Shown piece by piece: positions 7,826 through 14,167 of a stretch of DNA of 16,657 nt. The notes under the pieces are model-generated. The model was not told the DNA's origin. It worked only from the letters and a program-made list of their open reading frames with translations, and ran no database searches. Source of the stretch: an uncultured Acetatifactor sp. (GTDB lineage Bacteria > Bacillota > Clostridia > Lachnospirales > Lachnospiraceae); contig CAJTZD010000072.1 in assembly GCA_910584235.1 (NCBI GenBank), positions 1 to 16,657 on the forward strand, written 5' to 3'. The translations under genes and the position numbers were made by a program. Numbering within the stretch: the first letter of the stretch is position 1; every line of letters starts with the position of its first letter.

Positions 7826-7933
7826 TTACCTCCTCCCCCCTTCCAGTTTTCCTGCCAGCCAGATGATGAACCTGGCCGCCGCTGCCCCTGCTACTGTCCC
7901 TGTGGCCTTTAAGATTTTGAATACTGTACTCAT
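7826..7933 (-). CDS. 35-aa hydrophobic small protein
   Basis: A short gene encoding MSTVFKILKATGTVAG then AAAARFIIWLAGKLEGGRR. I chose the ATG at 7933 because AAGGAGGT lies seven bases upstream; a longer frame to 8113 lacks a site and runs through AT-rich noncoding DNA. The peptide is amphipathic or hydrophobic from about residue 12 to 29 with a basic end, suggesting membrane association. Its final codons form the ribosome binding site of the DUF932 gene, so it may act as a translational lead-in as well as a peptide. Function unknown. Confidence 0.6.
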   Translation of the reverse strand: MSTVFKILKATGTVAGAAAARFIIWLAGKLEGGRR

Positions 7934-7956
7934 TGCAAGTACCTCCTTTTGTGGCT

Positions 7957-7979
7957 CCGATATGGGTTTTGGATATCGG
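7957..7979 (-). promoter_or_regulatory. Palindrome before the first gene of the recombination operon
   Basis: CCGATAT at 7957-7963 and ATATCGG at 7973-7979 are perfect inverted repeats with a 9-base loop, ending about 10 bases before the AAGGAGGT that serves the first gene. It could be an operator or an RNA hairpin. No convincing -35/-10 pair was found nearby, so the operon promoter is not assigned. Confidence 0.4.
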
Positions 7980-8039
7980 TTGATTGGTTGATATGCTACA
8001 AGGAGATAATATATCATTGCTTTTGAGGGATTTGCCGTC

Positions 8040-8100
8040 CTAGAAAAACAAAGAAAAAGAAGATTATCCTGATTAGACAATCTTCCTTTATATTTTCTAG
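8040..8100. repeat. 61-bp imperfect palindrome at the operon/cargo boundary
   Basis: The ends CTAGAAAA (8040-8047) and TTTTCTAG (8093-8100) and the inner arms GAAGATT (8059-8065) and AATCTTC (8079-8085) are perfect inverted repeats around a 13-base loop, with a short A-rich mismatch between the two pairs. It lies between the 806-aa gene and the recombination operon. It could be an AT-rich terminator of the 806-aa gene, a regulator site or a replication feature. Confidence 0.45.
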
Positions 8101-8119
8101 AGTATCGGCCCAAAATACA

Positions 8120-8138
8120 AGAGAATCAATTATTCTCT
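8120..8138. repeat. Short hairpin downstream of the 806-aa gene
   Basis: AGAGAAT at 8120-8126 and ATTCTCT at 8132-8138 form a 7-bp stem with a 5-base loop, about 65 bases past the stop of the 806-aa gene. It may help end that transcript; no strong T-tract is present. Confidence 0.35.
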
Positions 8139-8203
8139 ATCATTCAGAACCAAGGAACAATCTCTACAACCATACGGTATCATTGCTCCAAATATATTTC
8201 TTT

Positions 8204-10624
8204 TTACGCATTTTGCATATCAAAATTTCCACTATCCATAATCTTAACAATTTTTTCTATACCAGATACAATGTTACTTATTTTGCTTTCTTCTAAGCCA
8301 CACTTTATACAGAACTCCCGGATATACTGGCAAAATGTAATGGCTGCCCCTCTTACCATTTGGTTATAGGTAACTTTTTTTCGTTGAGCAATGACTGAAG
8401 TTGTTATACCCACAATCAATTCACGCGCAAACTGCTTTTCTTCTCCAGACATATACATCTCTTCCAAGATATCTGGAACATTTTCGGCACCAATCGTATT
8501 GTCTGCAATTAATAATAATTCCTCTTGAGAAAGATTTACCTGCATAGTGACATCCAGGAATTCTTTTTTCAATACGATAAACATTCTCACGGAATCATCC
8601 TGAATGTAGTTATCCAATATTCGTTTGGCTGCATATCCTCCAAACATACCTCCAAGAATTGAAACAATAGCACCTGGCACACCACCTGCTACTCCAAAAA
8701 CATTTTTAGCAACCGCTACAGCAAATTTACCCGCGCCAAGGGAAGCCGTAGCTACTGCGCTGTTTTTAAACAGTTGCTTGCCTGATATCCTGCCTTCGAT
8801 TGCCTTTACGATATCCGGCCCATATGTTATGCACACAACGGCAGTAGTATTTATAACCTGATATACATCTACCTTATCTAAACCCAAACATTTCCCTATT
8901 TCTGACTTTGCCAAGTTCGATTGACTCACTTTATCAGCCACAAAATCGGATAATTTATAAACTGGATTATCAATTCCTACGAATCCAGCCTTTTCTCCAC
9001 TAATAAAATTTCGCACAAACAGATTTGCAACTTTTTCCCTAGAAAACTGTTGAACCAAAACATTGACCAGAACGGAATGCCCCAGATTCTTTCCTCCCGC
9101 CTGCAAAGACGCTTGAAAAGCATCCTCCACGTTCTTTCCATTCCAGGTTTCAATAGCAAAATGGACTATAAAATTGGCAACTGCAGTGTCCTTTCCCAAA
9201 TTAAACCCGTTCAAGGTATCTATAGCCACACCCTGTATCGTAAGTGCATGTTTTATCGCATATGACTGATCGTATGTCAAATATCCTTTCCTTATATAGT
9301 CCCTGGCATTACTGCCTGGAGCAATTTCTGCAATTTCTCCTTTATCAATTTTCTTCTGAAAGGCATCGACAAAGCTCTCATATTTATCCCGGGGGACCTC
9401 AAGTTTCATTGGCACCCCATTCTGCATATATCTGAGATGTCCGTCGGTCACCACCGCTCCTATAAAACTACTGGTACGGGGCTTATCATTATAATTATCA
9501 TTATAATACTTTGTCTGAATGGGCACTCCGTTCACAATCCGGTCTGCGCCATTCTTGACCTGTCTGCCGCTGCTGTCAAGATTCGATGCTGCATTTACCA
9601 TCTGTCGTCCTAAGAACCTGTCTATCGTATTATTTCCATACTCAGCAGCAACTCCATGCCCCTGATTCCCATGCATATAGCCTTTTAACTCTTTTTTATT
9701 AAAATCCAGAGCTTTCCCAAGTGTATAAATCATCCCAGCCGTTTCTCCCAGATCAAACAACTGGCTGATATCCCAATAAGCAAATTTATCACGCTGTATG
9801 CTGTCTACAAGACTCCTATACTGGCTCTCGTTCACAATACTATTCCGATACAATGACTTATTGACGCCGAAATCAATTATTTTTCTACAGATATTATAAA
9901 TGCAGGCTCCTTCAGCTTCATATACATTGGTCCAGTTCAAATCAACTGTTTTTTGCTTGAACGAGTTTGTTTCAAAATCTATTAAAGTATATATAAATTT
10001 CACACTTCCAGGAATATATTCAGCCTGATACAAGCATTTGTAATCTATAAATTCTTTTTCCAGTTCACCATTGATTTTATATACAATATAAATCCCCCTG
10101 TCGGTATACAGACATCCGTATTCCTGAAGTTCTCTGTAATCCCCTATCAAATATATACCAAGAAACAAGGGAGACTCCCCTTGTATGTTACGCTGAAACA
10201 GATTTAAGATTGCATTTGCCCGCCCGTAAGGCATCTCATTCACACTATACCATTCGTCAAAACGAAATTGTTCCTTGGCTTTATTAATCTCAGTACAAAT
10301 CATGTCTTCCAGATAATTCTCAGAAAGCAGTTTGGGCCGTCCGGACATCCATTGACGTATCGTTGCAATTTCCTTTTTTCGTGCATTATACTTCTTAATC
10401 TTTTTCACCGTTTTAGTGATAATAACGCATGCAAACGCTATACATACTACAGCGCCAATTACATATAAAGAGATCGGTGCAAAAGTTACTATCAAGAAAA
10501 TTGTCAAAGCAATAGTTGCAATTACTGCTATTGCTTTTAGCATGAATTTCAGAACAGATTTCAGAAAATCCAAAAGTAATCCTATGACAATAATTATTAC
10601 TATCAGTGCTATTATGTAATGCAT
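8204..10624 (-). CDS. 806-aa membrane-anchored protein with a putative PD-(D/E)XK-like nuclease segment
   Basis: I chose the ATG at 10624 (MHYIIALIV) because GGGAGG lies eight bases upstream; an ATG six codons earlier overlaps that site. Residues 3-70 hold two or three membrane helices, followed by a basic stretch (KTVKKIKKYNARKKE). Residues about 90-315 form a soluble domain I do not recognise. Residues 319-376 contain GNQGHGVAAEYG (E328), NGADRIVNG (D361) and IQTKYY (Q370, K372). The E...D...QxK order resembles Mrr-like and other PD-(D/E)XK nucleases, and I recall this conserved block from unnamed proteins in many bacteria. Residues 610-670 (RISGKQLFKNSAV, then VAGGVPGAIVSILGGMFGG) are glycine-rich and may insert in membranes. 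The C-terminal 130 residues are helical. The gene is clearly more AT-rich than the operon beside it, a sign of separate acquisition. Cargo or defence effector is inference. Confidence 0.75.
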   Translation of the reverse strand: MHYIIALIVIIIVIGLLLDFLKSVLKFMLKAIAVIATIALTIFLIVTFAPISLYVIGAVVCIAFACVIITKTVKKIKKYNARKKEIATIRQWMSGRPKLLSENYLEDMICTEINKAKEQFRFDEWYSVNEMPYGRANAILNLFQRNIQGESPLFLGIYLIGDYRELQEYGCLYTDRGIYIVYKINGELEKEFIDYKCLYQAEYIPGSVKFIYTLIDFETNSFKQKTVDLNWTNVYEAEGACIYNICRKIIDFGVNKSLYRNSIVNESQYRSLVDSIQRDKFAYWDISQLFDLGETAGMIYTLGKALDFNKKELKGYMHGNQGHGVAAEYGNNTIDRFLGRQMVNAASNLDSSGRQVKNGADRIVNGVPIQTKYYNDNYNDKPRTSSFIGAVVTDGHLRYMQNGVPMKLEVPRDKYESFVDAFQKKIDKGEIAEIAPGSNARDYIRKGYLTYDQSYAIKHALTIQGVAIDTLNGFNLGKDTAVANFIVHFAIETWNGKNVEDAFQASLQAGGKNLGHSVLVNVLVQQFSREKVANLFVRNFISGEKAGFVGIDNPVYKLSDFVADKVSQSNLAKSEIGKCLGLDKVDVYQVINTTAVVCITYGPDIVKAIEGRISGKQLFKNSAVATASLGAGKFAVAVAKNVFGVAGGVPGAIVSILGGMFGGYAAKRILDNYIQDDSVRMFIVLKKEFLDVTMQVNLSQEELLLIADNTIGAENVPDILEEMYMSGEEKQFARELIVGITTSVIAQRKKVTYNQMVRGAAITFCQYIREFCIKCGLEESKISNIVSGIEKIVKIMDSGNFDMQNA

Positions 10625-10668
10625 ACAATTTTCCTCCCTCATTATCTCATTTCACATATAATTTATTA

Positions 10669-10693
10669 CGTTTTTTCATATTCATAAAAAACG
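10669..10693. repeat. AT-rich inverted repeat upstream of the 806-aa gene
   Basis: CGTTTTTT at 10669-10676 and AAAAAACG at 10686-10693 form an 8-bp stem with a 9-base loop. With T-runs and A-runs as arms it could act as a weak bidirectional terminator between the regulator scrap and the 806-aa gene. Confidence 0.4.
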
Positions 10694-10698
10694 CCACA

Positions 10699-10839
10699 CT
10701 ATCGCATCCCCTTTTCCGTTCCGATAGTTCCCTCGACCCTCATGCCCATCTCCAAAAAATCTCGGATATCATCGATATCTCCCTGGATGCTCCGCTCATT
10801 TACGCCGTACCTGGCGGCCTCGTCCCTCTTGTATGGCAT
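10699..10839 (-). pseudogene. Helix-turn-helix fragment of a WYL-type regulator
   Basis: A 46-codon minus-strand frame encodes MPYKRDEAARYGV and then NERSIQGDIDDIRDFLE. This is the DNA-recognition helix region of DeoR/WYL-type transcriptional regulators, whose consensus there is close to RYGVNERSIQRDIDDIR. The start of the HTH domain and the whole WYL domain are missing, and stop codons lie immediately upstream (TAA TAG before the ATG). There is no ribosome binding site. I read it as a decayed fragment of a defence- or element-associated regulator. An intact tiny HTH protein is less likely. Confidence 0.6.
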
Positions 10840-10952
10840 CTATTATACACATTGGTCAAGACAGAATATGTCTATCCGAAATAATTTCAGAAAGAAATAT
10901 TCCGTACATGATATATAAATCTCAAATCCAATTATAGCATCTATAGAGATAG

Positions 10953-11239
10953 AGACTCTCCTTTTTCAGAGAGGCAAAAGGATACAGCGTCAACAAGCTC
11001 GCCACTTTGTCTGGAATCTCGCAAAGTTATCTACGGGACGTGGAACTCGGAAAGAAAAACCCTACAGTGGAAATCCTTTCCTACCTGTGTGACGCTCTGG
11101 ATATCTCCTTGCAGGAATTCTTTGACACGGAGTCGAAAAAGGCTTTCTCCGAAGCCCCCTAATCAAGCAGATATATCATCTAACTCCTTCCCAGCGCAAA
11201 TCCCTGGCTGCTTTTCTGGATTCTATGATAACAAAATGA
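10953..11239 (+). pseudogene. Decayed XRE-family HTH regulator with frameshift
   Basis: From 10953 a plus-strand frame reads RLSFFREAKGYSVNKLA, then a clear helix-turn-helix (LSGISQSYLRDVELGKKNP), then TVEILSYLCDALDISLQEFF. It stops at TAA 11160-11162 after KKAFSEAP. In the neighbouring frame the sequence continues sensibly as LIKQIYHLTPSQ and RKSLAAFLDSMITK, ending in TGA at 11237-11239. This is the usual C-terminal end of small clostridial XRE repressors. One base lost from the C-run at about 11155-11159 would explain the break. The N-terminus is also gone: three in-frame TAG codons lie directly upstream and there is no start or ribosome binding site. The gene is therefore broken twice. It has no close resemblance to the intact XRE gene at 11967. 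Confidence 0.7.
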
Positions 11240-11296
11240 ACATCGTCCTTTCTCCACAGTTTCTGTCGGCAAAGACACCTAAAGTTTCCTGAGGCA

Positions 11297-11322
11297 AGCC
11301 CTGTTTTCAACACAACAGGGCT
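11297..11322. terminator. Perfect 9-bp hairpin at a gene scrap's 3' end
   Basis: AGCCCTGTT at 11297-11305 pairs perfectly with AACAGGGCT at 11314-11322 around an 8-base loop. On the minus strand it includes and follows the TAG stop of the scrap at 11321-11482, as expected for a terminator stem. No T-tract follows, so function as a terminator is uncertain. Confidence 0.4.
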
Positions 11323-11482
11323 ACAAAACTTCCTTTGCCAGCTCTTTCATCTGCGCTTCCAGTTCCTCAACTTCCCTGCTCTTATGCCACTCCTTTCCGT
11401 CCACATAGCTGACCGCCTTGATTGCACCATAACTATGCACATACTTCGTATCCTCGCGAACTCCATAATAGCCTGATATTGT
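11321..11482 (-). pseudogene. C-terminal scrap of an unrecognised gene
   Basis: A minus-strand frame without a usable start encodes TISGYYGVREDTKYVH, then SYGAIKAVSYVDGKEWHKSR, then EVEELEAQMKELAKEVL and a TAG. It reads like the genuine C-terminus of a soluble protein with a final amphipathic helix, and it is followed at once by a terminator-like hairpin. A TAG lies in frame immediately upstream (11483-11485), so only the last 53 or so codons remain. I do not recognise the family. It lies among other scraps. Confidence 0.45.
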
Positions 11483-11496
11483 CTAAAAAACACCCG

Positions 11497-11555
11497 TTAC
11501 CTCGGCAGGTTCGCGTTCCGGTCTTTGATATATCCTATCGGGTGGTCAGGCATAC
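11497..11555 (-). pseudogene. 3' remnant of a second rep-like gene
   Basis: The minus strand encodes DHPIGYIKDRNANLPR and a stop, identical in protein to the end of the Rep-like gene at 12359. The matching DNA is a direct repeat: 11498-11547 equals 12360-12409 except for two bases, both synonymous (CTG/CTA and CAC/CAT); the stop codons also differ (TAA/TAG). That pattern suggests a remnant of a diverged homologous gene rather than a recent copy. Upstream similarity is lost after a one-base slip, where the sequence becomes a membrane-protein gene. Confidence 0.65.
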
Positions 11556-11789
11556 AATCAACACAATGATCCCGATTCCCAGAAGGACTGCCAGGACGAT
11601 GCCGTACTTCCTCAAGAACTCTGATATGTCAATGATTCTCTTTATCTTGTAGGCTATGGGGACGAACATGATTATCTCATCCAAAAAGGGGATGGGCTCC
11701 GGTATGAATAGGTTTACCAGCTATACGGCCAACTGGACGTACCATGGCAGGCATATATAGACCAGTGCTGCAATCACCATCCCAAACAT
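11535..11789 (-). pseudogene. Small membrane protein gene interrupted by an amber codon
   Basis: An ATG at 11789 with GGAGG eight bases upstream begins MFGMVIAALVYICLPWYVQL, then AV, then TAG at 11721-11723 (codon 23). The same frame goes on LVNLFIPEPIPFLDEIIMF, VPIAYKIKRIIDISEFLRKY, GIVLAVLLGIGIIVLIVCL, TTR and a TAG. If codon 23 was once CAG, the product would be an intact 84-aa protein with two membrane helices (about 3-22 and 62-81) and a basic middle. A good ribosome binding site and a coherent frame on both sides argue that this was recently a gene. Its 3' end overlaps the rep remnant in another frame. Function unknown. Confidence 0.55.
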
Positions 11790-11861
11790 ATCCCCAACCT
11801 CCAAATCGCATACGCTACCCTTGATACACTTGCTCCCTCAATAGCAACTTTATTTTCATCT

Positions 11862-11878
11862 TGTCCTGTTATAGGACA
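11862..11878. promoter_or_regulatory. Palindromic operator-like site 1 upstream of the XRE gene
   Basis: TGTCCT and AGGACA flank a 5-base centre (GTTAT) in a perfect inverted repeat. A related palindrome lies 49 bp downstream (centre to centre). The position about 100 bp before the XRE start suits an autoregulatory repressor site. Confidence 0.5.
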
Positions 11879-11910
11879 TGTTTCTTCACAGCATATGATA
11901 CCATACATTT

Positions 11911-11927
11911 TGTCTCATTACAAGACA
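11911..11927. promoter_or_regulatory. Palindromic operator-like site 2 upstream of the XRE gene
   Basis: TGTCT and AGACA flank CATTACA. It shares the outer TGTC/GACA and the central TTA with site 1, so both may bind the same dimeric regulator, presumably the XRE protein starting at 11967. A further half-site, TTGTCA, follows near 11930. No promoter of good consensus was identified between them. Confidence 0.5.
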
Positions 11928-11966
11928 TTTTGTCATTTCGTATTTTAGTGAAGGGAGTCGGTTCGT

Positions 11967-12260
11967 ATGCCCAGAATCATTGATGGAGAGAAGAATAATA
12001 TTGTCGGCCAGCAGGTACGCTATTTCAGGAAGAAAAGGAAATACAGCCAAAAGGAACTGTCCATACGGCTTGAAACTTTGGCCATATATGTATGCCGCGG
12101 CTCCATTTCGCGCATAGAGGACGGCTCGCGTACCGTGACCGATATCGAGTTATTCGGCCTGGCTTCTGTCTTAGGTACGTCCATTGAGTCCTTTTTCCCT
12201 CCGTTTGCATATGATTCAAAATTGCCAGATTCCAGTTCTGAAAAGCGGGATACTCCATAA
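11967..12260 (+). CDS. XRE-family (Cro/CI-type) transcriptional regulator
   Basis: A 97-aa DNA-binding protein. Residues 13-75 form the five-helix XRE domain: VGQQVRYFRKKRKYSQKELSIRL (helices 1-2), the recognition part CRGSISRIEDGSRTVTD, and IELFGLASVLGTSIESFF (helices 4-5). A short polar tail follows, with no oligomerisation or protease domain, so it may bind as a simple dimer. AAGGGAG lies upstream of the ATG. Two TGTC...GACA palindromes at 11862 and 11911 are likely operators, implying autoregulation. A terminator follows at 12281. It is probably the master repressor of the element or of the adjacent rep/xis module; the target genes are inferred. Confidence 0.85.
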   Translation: MPRIIDGEKNNIVGQQVRYFRKKRKYSQKELSIRLETLAIYVCRGSISRIEDGSRTVTDIELFGLASVLGTSIESFFPPFAYDSKLPDSSSEKRDTP

Positions 12261-12280
12261 CGACACCAAATGCCAGCATC

Positions 12281-12310
12281 TGCCAGTAATCGGTTCTGGC
12301 ATTTTCTTCT
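12281..12310 (+). terminator. Rho-independent terminator of the XRE gene
   Basis: TGCCAG at 12281-12286 pairs with CTGGCA at 12296-12301 around a 9-base loop, followed directly by TTTTCTTCTTT. An alternative longer pairing uses AAATGCCAG at 12268-12276 with CTGGCATTT at 12296-12304. It begins about 20 bases after the XRE stop. Confidence 0.65.
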
Positions 12311-12358
12311 TTGTCCATTAGCTTCCGACCGCTTTCCTATATGGCTTTCATTCCTCTG

Positions 12359-13504
12359 CTACCTCGGTAGGTTCGCGTTCCGGTCTTTGATATATCCTAT
12401 CGGATGGTCCAGGTACTCGATTTCTGACCGCTGTCTGATTGTAATGGGCGATATCTCAAGGAAATTGAATCTATCCATCATATCACAAAAATTATTATGC
12501 TTTTCCTCGTAGCGCAGCCTCGCTTTTTGTAAGCCATTTTTAGCTGTATCTCTGATTATCCTGCACATACGCTCTTTCGTCTTATCTTTATAACGGCTTT
12601 CCCATATGATTTCTTCCGCCTTTGAAGCTTTCACAAAACACCCCGTCCCGAAGCACTCCCGCAGATGCTTATCCAAAAGCCTTTCCGAAATTTCAGCAGT
12701 ATCCATCAAATACTCTATTTCGCTTTCACAATCAGATTTCTTCTTTTCATATCGAACCTTATTGCGTTTTACCCTCAATTCTACCCTGACAATGCCTTCA
12801 GCCTCCGCTATATCCTCAGCCTTATATTTCTCATTTTCTCCCATCATCTGACTCTGCTTGTCATAAACAGAGAATTCATAGGACTTGCAGCACACAGTAA
12901 ATGAGTTCCGGGTCGGCATCCACCTCTTCTGTGTTTCACTATATTCCTCTTTTCTGGTCGTAGGATAAGGGCATAGCCCTTTCCTGACAAGCCGCATATA
13001 TTCTTCAACCTCATATCTTGACCCCAAACGGATATTCGCACAATAATCTATCCTCTGGATATAAAAACATTCTTTCGATATCTCATTGATATCTGTCATA
13101 TCCAAAAAGTCCTGCACCCTGTCCAGGCTGTTCCTGACGTCTTCCGCATCCGCGATATAGACGAACGGATGTGAGTCTTTATGGAACATCATCCTTGGGT
13201 TCACTTTAATCTGGAGAAAATAAATCTTTCCAGAATTTTTCGATATCGTCTTTACTTTCACTGAATTTAATCCATAAGCTAAAAATCCGGGAAATATCAA
13301 TTCTTTTGTGCCAGCCCATTCATTTTTACGTTCATAATACCGAAGCCCTTCTGCTTCACAATAGGCTACCAGCTTTTCTCTGATAGCCTTTGCTTCTCTG
13401 TGGGTAAGCATTACGCCAAACGACATCGTATGCATAGAATATCTGCCGCTTGCTGCTGTCGCATTTTTGATTTTATCCTGTTCTGTATTCTTTTGATTCA
13501 TCAT
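12359..13504 (-). CDS. Replication initiation (Rep)-like protein
   Basis: The 381-aa protein resembles replication initiators of rolling-circle plasmids, filamentous phages and integrative elements. Visible family-like blocks are SFGVMLTHREAKAIREKL near the N-terminus, CFYIQRIDYCANIRLG at 146-161 (the RID segment), CKSYEFSVYDKQSQM at 206-220, and EGIVRVELRVKRNKVRY at 236-252. The C-terminal third is helical and basic. The catalytic tyrosine cannot be assigned with certainty. I chose the ATG at 13504, preceded by AAGGAG at about 10 bases; a TTG at 13513 lies too close to that site. A 24-codon leader frame ends just before it. It is transcribed away from the excisionase genes. It would nick or open an origin, perhaps nearby, to replicate the excised element. 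A relaxase role is possible. Confidence 0.6.
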   Translation of the reverse strand: MMNQKNTEQDKIKNATAASGRYSMHTMSFGVMLTHREAKAIREKLVAYCEAEGLRYYERKNEWAGTKELIFPGFLAYGLNSVKVKTISKNSGKIYFLQIKVNPRMMFHKDSHPFVYIADAEDVRNSLDRVQDFLDMTDINEISKECFYIQRIDYCANIRLGSRYEVEEYMRLVRKGLCPYPTTRKEEYSETQKRWMPTRNSFTVCCKSYEFSVYDKQSQMMGENEKYKAEDIAEAEGIVRVELRVKRNKVRYEKKKSDCESEIEYLMDTAEISERLLDKHLRECFGTGCFVKASKAEEIIWESRYKDKTKERMCRIIRDTAKNGLQKARLRYEEKHNNFCDMMDRFNFLEISPITIRQRSEIEYLDHPIGYIKDRNANLPR

Positions 13505-13509
13505 GCCCG

Positions 13510-13584
13510 TCAATCTCCTTGTTTCTTTACATGAAAAGCCTGTTCATCCATCTCTTCATTTTGACCTTTGTCTGCAACATACAT
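13510..13584 (-). CDS. 24-codon leader peptide upstream of the rep-like gene
   Basis: An ATG at 13584 preceded by AGGAAGTG with good spacing begins MYVADKGQNEEM, then DEQAFHVKKQGD, and ends in TGA five bases before the rep ATG. The rep ribosome binding site lies within its last codons. This arrangement suggests translational coupling or a leader peptide controlling the initiator. It is too short to be certain, and I know no family for it. Confidence 0.4.
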   Translation of the reverse strand: MYVADKGQNEEMDEQAFHVKKQGD

Positions 13585-13745
13585 AGTTCACTTCCTGGCT
13601 CGAATGCAGCGATCTGCACTCTGCTCCTTTTATTTTCATTGTTATGCTTATTATAATTTTTCTTCTAATTCGCTCTCTTGCTTTGGATAGCGTCTTTCTA
13701 TTAATACCTATTGCGCAAACAGTAGGGTAATGAAAGGAGGCCGCC

Positions 13746-13934
13746 ATGACAGAATGCAGATACATTACAGTCCGCGAAGCCGCGGAGATTTTAGGAGTCA
13801 GCACCAGTACGATACGGAACTTCCTGCTGAAGAACCACTATTTCAAAGGAAAAAGGATTGGGAGACAGTTACGGATTGAGAGGGATTCTTTCACAGACTA
13901 TGTCAACAGGACTGACACAAATTCATCAGATTAG
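13746..13934 (+). CDS. Excisionase-type HTH protein (MerR-like winged helix)
   Basis: A 62-aa DNA-binding protein of the HTH_17/excisionase type. It begins YITVREAAEILGVSTSTIRN (6-25, the helix-turn-helix), then FLLKNHYFKGKRIGRQLRIE (the wing), and RDSFTDYV at the end, a standard domain order with nothing else attached. AGGAGG lies six bases before the ATG. It is divergent from the rep-like gene, so the 240-bp gap between them should hold two promoters. Such proteins bend DNA at attachment sites to favour excision, or act as small regulators. No integrase gene lies next to it. Confidence 0.8.
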   Translation: MTECRYITVREAAEILGVSTSTIRNFLLKNHYFKGKRIGRQLRIERDSFTDYVNRTDTNSSD

Positions 13935-14015
13935 TCAAATCCGGTCTAGCTGCTTATTACATGAAGAGAAACATAAAAGAAGAAAAGTTTAAAAGAACTA
14001 CGGAAAAACTTACAT

Positions 14016-14047
14016 CAGATAGATGCTGTTATATCAGTATCTATCTG
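14016..14047. repeat. 13-bp stem hairpin between the two excisionase-type genes
   Basis: The left arm (14016-14028) is CAGATAGATGCTG and the right arm (14035-14047) is CAGTATCTATCTG, with a TTATAT loop. The arms match at 12 of 13 positions, and the mismatch becomes a G-U pair in RNA on one strand. No T-tract follows, so a terminator is unlikely. It sits alone in a 233-bp noncoding gap. A replication origin, recombination site, protein-binding site or structured RNA are all possible. Confidence 0.5.
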
Positions 14048-14167
14048 GCACCAGCAAATAACATTGTCCAAAACATGCTCTTGCTAATCCATATATAGCC
14101 GATTTCAACCACTTAAAACCATTTACAGCTAACAATCTTATAAAATAATAGAAAGGCAGTAACCAAT

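Noticed and set aside
7934..8113. Longer 95-aa version of the 35-aa gene
   Set aside because: No ribosome binding site at the upstream start, and the extra residues run through an AT-rich palindrome. The ATG at 7933 has an excellent AAGGAGGT.
10606..10884. 92-codon plus-strand frame
   Set aside because: It is antisense to the recognisable WYL HTH fragment on the minus strand and has no family-like content.
13556..13804. 82-codon minus-strand frame across the rep/xis gap
   Set aside because: It overlaps the excisionase start on the other strand, has no ribosome binding site and reads as random residues. The small leader frame here is better supported.
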